A program made the translations under genes and the position numbers. From Allium sativum (lineage: Eukaryota; Streptophyta; Magnoliopsida; Asparagales; Amaryllidaceae): a stretch of DNA of 64,000 nucleotides. The number at the start of each line of letters is the position of its first letter. The stretch's first letter is position 1. Where the stretch lies: positions 458,432,310 through 458,496,309 of the forward strand of contig CM060912.1 in the NCBI GenBank assembly GCA_030737875.1, read 5' to 3'. Below are positions 58,781 through 64,000 of this stretch, piece by piece. Below the pieces are notes generated by a model. That model made no database searches. It saw only the letters and a list, made by a program, of their open reading frames with translations, and had not been told where the DNA came from.

Positions 58781-61700
58781 ATAGTAGTGGAAGCTATAAG
58801 TGTTTGCATGACACTTTCCTTATATAGTTCCACTCTATATTATCATTACCTTAAGTGGATCATTTGCAGCAATGACATCCAAAAATTATTCGAATCGTAA
58901 TTCTTTATGATCTCCAACCGATTCGATCTTTTATCTATGAGCGTATAACCTTTTTTATTTTATTCTTTAAAGATACTTCATAACCATTTTGGTTACTAAT
59001 AGGTGATCCACTTTCAATATCAATAAGATATCTGCCAAGCAATATACATGACACCCATATGTGTATATACTTCGGTATGCATTAAAATCCGTAATGCTAA
59101 TGCCTGAGGAATCACATGCATTTCTTTAGATTCAAGGATGGTAGCACTTATCTATTTTGGTATGAGAAAAAAAATCTGAATCGCAGTTTACATGCCAAAC
59201 CTTTTTAAGCACTTATCTTCCAAATTCTTTTGTAATAATCCAAATATCACCCCATGAACAATATTGGTATATTTGAATTCCAAATACAAAAGACTAATCC
59301 ATAAGTTGATTTCTTATGTAGTTTCATCAATTCTCCATTGAGAAACATGACTTCAATTTCCATCAGATAGTGCTCAAAAGTACATGATACAATAAGCTCC
59401 AAAGTGATTCTAAAGAATCATATACTAAGTTTAAAAGAAACATTCTCTAAAGAAAACAAAAGTTCCTTTTAAGAATAGTGTTTTCATAAAAGTCAGGATT
59501 TTATATTACCCACTTGATCCCTTTTGGCTTTGAGTAGTTATTCAAAACCAATGATCTTGTTACTTAAGTTAGAGGAAATTTCAAACTTTATTATCCATAT
59601 AGATTTATACTGTATGTTCTTTTCTTAAATCCACAGTTTTTTAAAAAAAAAAAAATAGTACCTTACATAGATTGATGTAGGTTCAAAGAATTATCTTTAC
59701 CAATCCATTATTTATCTTTATGGAGAAATACTATAAGGTCATCTGAAATAGCATTTCTTCCCTTTTAGGTGGATTTCCTTAGTGATCTTGCATTGAGGTT
59801 GTTGAGTCTGTTTTCTTGAAACAGTAAACCTTAACTTGGAGAACAATTTCTTTACCATTGTCTTATTATAGTTCCTAATTACTTCTTGTTAATGAAATGA
59901 AACAAATTATCCAAAGAAGTAACTATAGTTGAATCAGAGGTGATTCTATTTTAAGACAATGATTATACTTTATTTCTCCCACAAATTCAATATCCTCAAG
60001 AAGTTATTGCAATTCCCATCATTAAACTTTTCTTTAGTGTGGGTTCATAAATTTATACCTTTAAAGTCGCTTAGAATACCAATAAAGTATTTTCCACCTT
60101 TTCGATATCTTAATCTATAACTCCTTAATAAGCTGAAATATATAATTATATTAGTCATCAAAACAAAATTTGAGATATCATTACAAAAGCTAGCAGACAT
60201 AACTTAGATATTAGACATTAGGAGCTTTAATTACATAAATGTTTGAATTTATCCATAAATCAACATTATTATTTCTTAATGAACAATAATAACCTATTTT
60301 GTTCATATTAGAAATATAAAACTGAAATTTGTCTAAATGACAACATAAAATAAATTCAAACAATTCAACTGAAATCTCAGTAATTACTTAAAGAAATATC
60401 TAATACACTTTTCCATATATGTCTGCATATTTTATTAAAGAAATAACTATAAATACATCTGTATGTTATTTCTTTTCTTCTAGATGCTTAACGACTTCAT
60501 TATCTTCATTTATACATTTGTTTACAATGTATGTCAAATGAGTACTTCCGACACTACCATGCTTCACATTTCTTATTTTTACCATAAACCGAATAATATA
60601 ACACTTTTTTTTCTTAAATTATTATTTTATAATAATAATATTCCTAAAATAACTATTGTACCAAAAATTAGTAATAACTTGAGTGCTATTAACTTTTGAA
60701 GCAAGACTTTTCTATATAGTACTCATTTATGTTTCTTTTACTTTGACTTTATGGAATCTAGCACCACAATTATGCTTGTTTCCCCTTATTGTTTCCATAA
60801 GGTGCTTTCCATTCTCAGTAGATAACTTATCAAAATTAGTTATCCTTATGTAGCACATCATTGAAAAACAAAAACTTATAAAATACTTCACCATATAATC
60901 CTTTTACTCTTGCTGTTTGAGTTATACCCCCTTTCAATATTCTTTTTAATATAAAAAGAACATTTAACTGTAATAGGGTTGAATAAGACCCTCTTGGTTG
61001 CAAGATCTAGATCTATGAATTCAAGAGAAGACACGTATCTTCTTACTATTCCTTATAGATAGTCTCATACAAGATGAGAATTCACTTAAAATTGGCAGAT
61101 ACTTTAGCCAAATTAGTTGAAAATTGAACAAAAGATTAAGCTTCACCTTATATGCTCATAGTCAAATTTCAACCATAGTAAATTCAAATAATTTGTTAGT
61201 CTCTTATCAAGATACCTAGTACGCATTGATATCAAGTTTTTGGACAGTAATGTCAACTGTAAGTGGTAATCTTGTTGTAACAATCAAACACCGACAATAA
61301 ATTCAAGTCAAATAACAACCTTTCTTTGGGCCGATTAATTATTCACTCGAAAAAAAAAAACTTTATAATTGTCACGTATTTATCATCACACATGTGTAAT
61401 TGATTCAGCCAAACATTAGCCTTCCTTTGGGCCGACTAATATTCGCATGAATAACTGCACACAAATATCAAACATTTTCATGAACAACCAAAAAAACAGA
61501 GGTCACTTTGGTGACATGTTTATTCCAATCAGATCAATATGAATGTAAGATATTTATAGTTATAAAGAGACACCAAAATTATATTTGAACTTATTTATTA
61601 CTGTTTGCACAGTGCGCCATAAGTGCCATAAAGCACTCAAAAAATATTTTACGTCCATGTAAGAGTTAAAAATTTCAAAGCAAAGCTCTTACTGTAGCAT

Positions 61701-62331
61701 TAAATGCGTTAGTCATAGCTATTTTAATCTTTTTCTTTAGGAATGTGGCTATATTCATGACATTCCCTTAATAAATATGATAAAATTTATCATAAATAAA
61801 TTACATAATAGATGTCATAAATTAATGCCAGAATTAATGCCACATAAAAAATTACATATAAATGACACAGCAAATGTCGTGCTAAATAACATCCATGAAC
61901 ATAATAACTATGATGTATACCTAACCATAGTATAGCTACATGAAATGCTACTATGTCATTTTTCTCTTTTGCTTTATTATTGGAATACTTAACTGAGCCA
62001 TAATTGATGCAGCTTAGATAAACATGCAAAAATATTGCTTCCTTTATTTTATGCGGACTGAAACATGAAAGTGCAACATATCTTTCACATGCACCATACA
62101 TATAAAACATATGTATGTATTAAACATAAATGCATTAAATAAATAAATAAAAGTCTTTTCTTATTCCTTATAGAAACAAGCTGAATTACTTAATTTCCAT
62201 AACCAAAGCATTTAATGCATTTATGATATTACCATAACAACCAAAATTAATGCATTTATAATTAAAAAATGAAATGGACCGTTATGTGGCCAAAAAATGT
62301 AAACCAATATTATAGCGAATTGGTTTAATTG

Positions 62332-62372
<41 letters not shown>

Positions 62373-62630
62373 CAATGAAACAAAAAATATTTCATCTCAG
62401 ATCTAGGCATGCATAAATATCTCAAAAAGAGCATACTTGATTCAAAATTTCTAAAATATGCCAAATACCATAGATATGATTGTATGTCCAAATTAATTAA
62501 ATCAAATAGCCAGATTCATATTTCATTGCATAAATGGTTCTAGATTATTCAAACCATTCTACACCATCAATAAACATTAAAGGAAAACAATTGTACATAC
62601 ATATCCAAAAATTTCATTTATACTGAAATC
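58781..62630 (-). other. Decayed copia interior
   Basis: AT-rich with stops in all frames. By position it held RT, integrase and gag, but I could not recover convincing motifs by eye. An (AT)n tract lies at 62335-62371. Confidence 0.45.
62335..62371. repeat. (AT)n microsatellite
   Basis: About 18 uninterrupted AT dinucleotides; likely polymorphic in length. Confidence 0.95.
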
Positions 62631-63206
62631 CAGGGGCAGAGGGAGCTTATAGCTGGTGAGGTCACGTGACCTCACCAGAAAACTCAAAGAGGTCACGCGA
62701 CCTTTGAACAGAATCATTAAAGGTTGCATCTTTACCTTTAAATATCGTTCCTTCCTTATGAGTTTTCTTAGAAACTGCAGCAGCCCTTTCATAACCAATT
62801 TTATGTGGCAATAGGAACAACATAGGTACAACAAATTTTTTTATTACAGATTGAAAGAACAAATATCATCTTACAATATCTTCAAGCAATGATGTAATTT
62901 AGAAAAGAAGAATTTTACAAATTAGGAGCTTATTTTATAAATACGTACTGCCTTCACTTCTTGCAAAAACCTCTCCCACTTTTCTATTTCTTCCTCCAGC
63001 TGCCTAATAGGTTAACAGCATTGTGCTGCCGTATATTAAATTTTATAGGTAAACTGGAACCAAAAAGATTTATCCAGCAAAATACAATATCAGGTCAAGA
63101 TTTAATTCAAAGTTTTATGTTCCATTATTTATCCAGCAAATACCCCGAACCCCCTCACTTTTCTCTAATGTGACCTCACCAAGATTTATTTTTGGCTCTG
63201 CCACTG
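62631..63206. mobile_element. Non-autonomous hAT element, 576 bp
   Basis: Ends CAGGGGCAGAG and CTCTGCCACTG form 11-bp inverted repeats with one mismatch, of the hAT type (CAGKGGCRGAG). The flanks CTGAAATC (62623-62630) and TTGAAATC (63207-63214) make an 8-bp target duplication with one difference. Subterminal GGTGAGGTCAC motifs occur inverted near both ends. No transposase frame remains. It sits inside the copia element and is therefore younger. Confidence 0.9.
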
Positions 63207-63214
63207 TTGAAATC

Positions 63215-63474
63215 CATAAGTAATTAAGAATGATATGCATTAACTTGTGATGTTATGACTAACAAATGGTTGTTTTCCAAATTTAGAGAGATTCAGATTA
63301 TTTTCTAAAATAAAATTAATGACTTTAAAAATTTAATCATTTAGATCTATCTATCTATCGAAACCAAAAGAGTTTCACAAGTTAGCCATTAATTTTCAAT
63401 ACAAGAAATGGTACTAAATCAAAACCAAATCTTCACCAAAAAAAAAAGTAATTTTCCCAATGAAATCAATAATG
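63215..63474 (-). other. Copia leader region, no gene seen
   Basis: AT-rich stretch between the hAT element and the PBS; by position the start of gag lay nearby, but no frame is visible. Confidence 0.4.
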
Positions 63475-63478
63475 GGTT

Positions 63479-63490
63479 GCTCCGACACCA
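63479..63490 (-). promoter_or_regulatory. Primer binding site of the copia element
   Basis: TGGTGTCGGAGC on the minus strand, two bases inside the LTR, matches the initiator-Met site TGGTATCAGAGC at 10 of 12 positions; both differences are A-to-G. Confidence 0.8.
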
Positions 63491-63492
63491 CT

Positions 63493-64000
63493 TGTTGGAA
63501 TTTCTATATACTTTATGATTGACAAATCATGAAATTCCATATTTGAATAAATGACCCATATTGATTTAATTGAGAAGAAATCAGAGAAAGTAAAATGAAT
63601 TAGCGGAAGTCATACCTGAATCCACAGATGTTTACAAAGAGAGGATTAACCTAATTAAGTCATGGATTTGGTTATCAAACCTGACACAAGCTTCAGATCT
63701 GAATCGATAGTTGCTTCTTTCATCAATTGAATCCATGAGTGTTTGTTAAAGAGAATTGACTTGGTTTTGGATCTTCCTAATTGACGCAAGTCCAGAATTA
63801 AATGTATTTCTTCTGAGGGGATAAAGAGAATACGCTGAAAACTTGTGTAATTTAGGGACCATTACCCCTAATTTATAATAGTGTAATATTTTCAGTTCGG
63901 CCCTTCATCAAACTAAAAATTATTCTGGTCTCTACGTATTCCTTCCATAACAGTTGAATATATTTATGCCAATAAATTTGTTACCATATTAGACCACTTT
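63493..64000 (-). repeat. 5' LTR of the copia element, partial
   Basis: 508 bp of the LTR are in the window; by comparison with 57696-58286 about 80 bp lie beyond the edge. Confidence 0.9.

Larger units (their letters stand above)
57696..64000 (-). mobile_element. Decayed Ty1/copia retrotransposon, cut by the window end
   Basis: Two direct copies start TGTTGGAATTTCTATATAC at 57696 and 63493. In minus orientation the left one is the 3' LTR and the right one the 5' LTR. Inside are a degenerate methionine-type PBS next to 63493, a polypurine-like tract next to 58286 and the end of a copia RNase H (DPLTK). With the hAT insert removed the internal part is about 4.6 kb, normal for copia. The rest of pol is too decayed for me to read. 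Confidence 0.88.

Overview
The window is nuclear DNA of a flowering plant. It is AT-rich, has no operons, and is built almost wholly of transposable elements with plant-type genes: GT-AG introns, plant Helitron, Tat and Tekay Ty3/gypsy, CACTA, Ty1/copia and hAT signatures. I see no intact host gene, no tRNA or rRNA and no CRISPR array. It reads as a heterochromatic nest of transposons. The species cannot be told from what I can see.

Layout. (1) 1-13583, minus strand: a large autonomous-type Helitron. It carries a four-exon Rep/helicase pseudogene (8335-3484), possible RPA-like exons further downstream, and a short tandem repeat encoding 36-residue peptide units. Its 3' end lies beyond the left edge. 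(2) 13584-19200: AT-rich DNA with a 76-bp hairpin-forming tandem repeat and weak copies of a longer repeat. (3) 19201-46169: a Tat-lineage Ty3/gypsy element in minus orientation, flanked by a perfect 5-bp duplication (GATAT). It has gag-pro-RT-RNaseH-RNaseH-integrase on the minus strand, a 111-bp tandem repeat after pol, and a spliced gene on the opposite strand (21299-34450) with its own plant-like promoter. Two younger insertions sit inside it: a complete Tekay chromovirus (23751-33401), which splits the antisense gene, and a 3.3-kb solo LTR (42606-45919, duplication GTAAC), which splits one LTR. (4) 46526-52418: a CACTA transposon with a decayed TNP2-type transposase gene and a 3-bp duplication (ATT). 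(5) 52419-57695: repeat-rich DNA with three ~650-bp tandem units and a 145-bp near-perfect palindrome. (6) 57696-64000: a decayed Ty1/copia element, minus orientation, with its 5' LTR cut by the window end and a 576-bp hAT element inside.

Order of events can be read from the nesting and from LTR differences counted by eye: about 4% between the Tat LTRs and about 1.5% between the Tekay LTRs. Coding genes of all families are broken. In the Helitron and the Tat element most breaks are stop codons that one C-to-T change (on either strand) would explain, as expected of silenced, methylated DNA.

The most interesting item is the antisense gene of the Tat element: a four-part spliced gene with site II motifs, a TATA box and a telo-box, placed head-on to the retrotransposon's own transcription.
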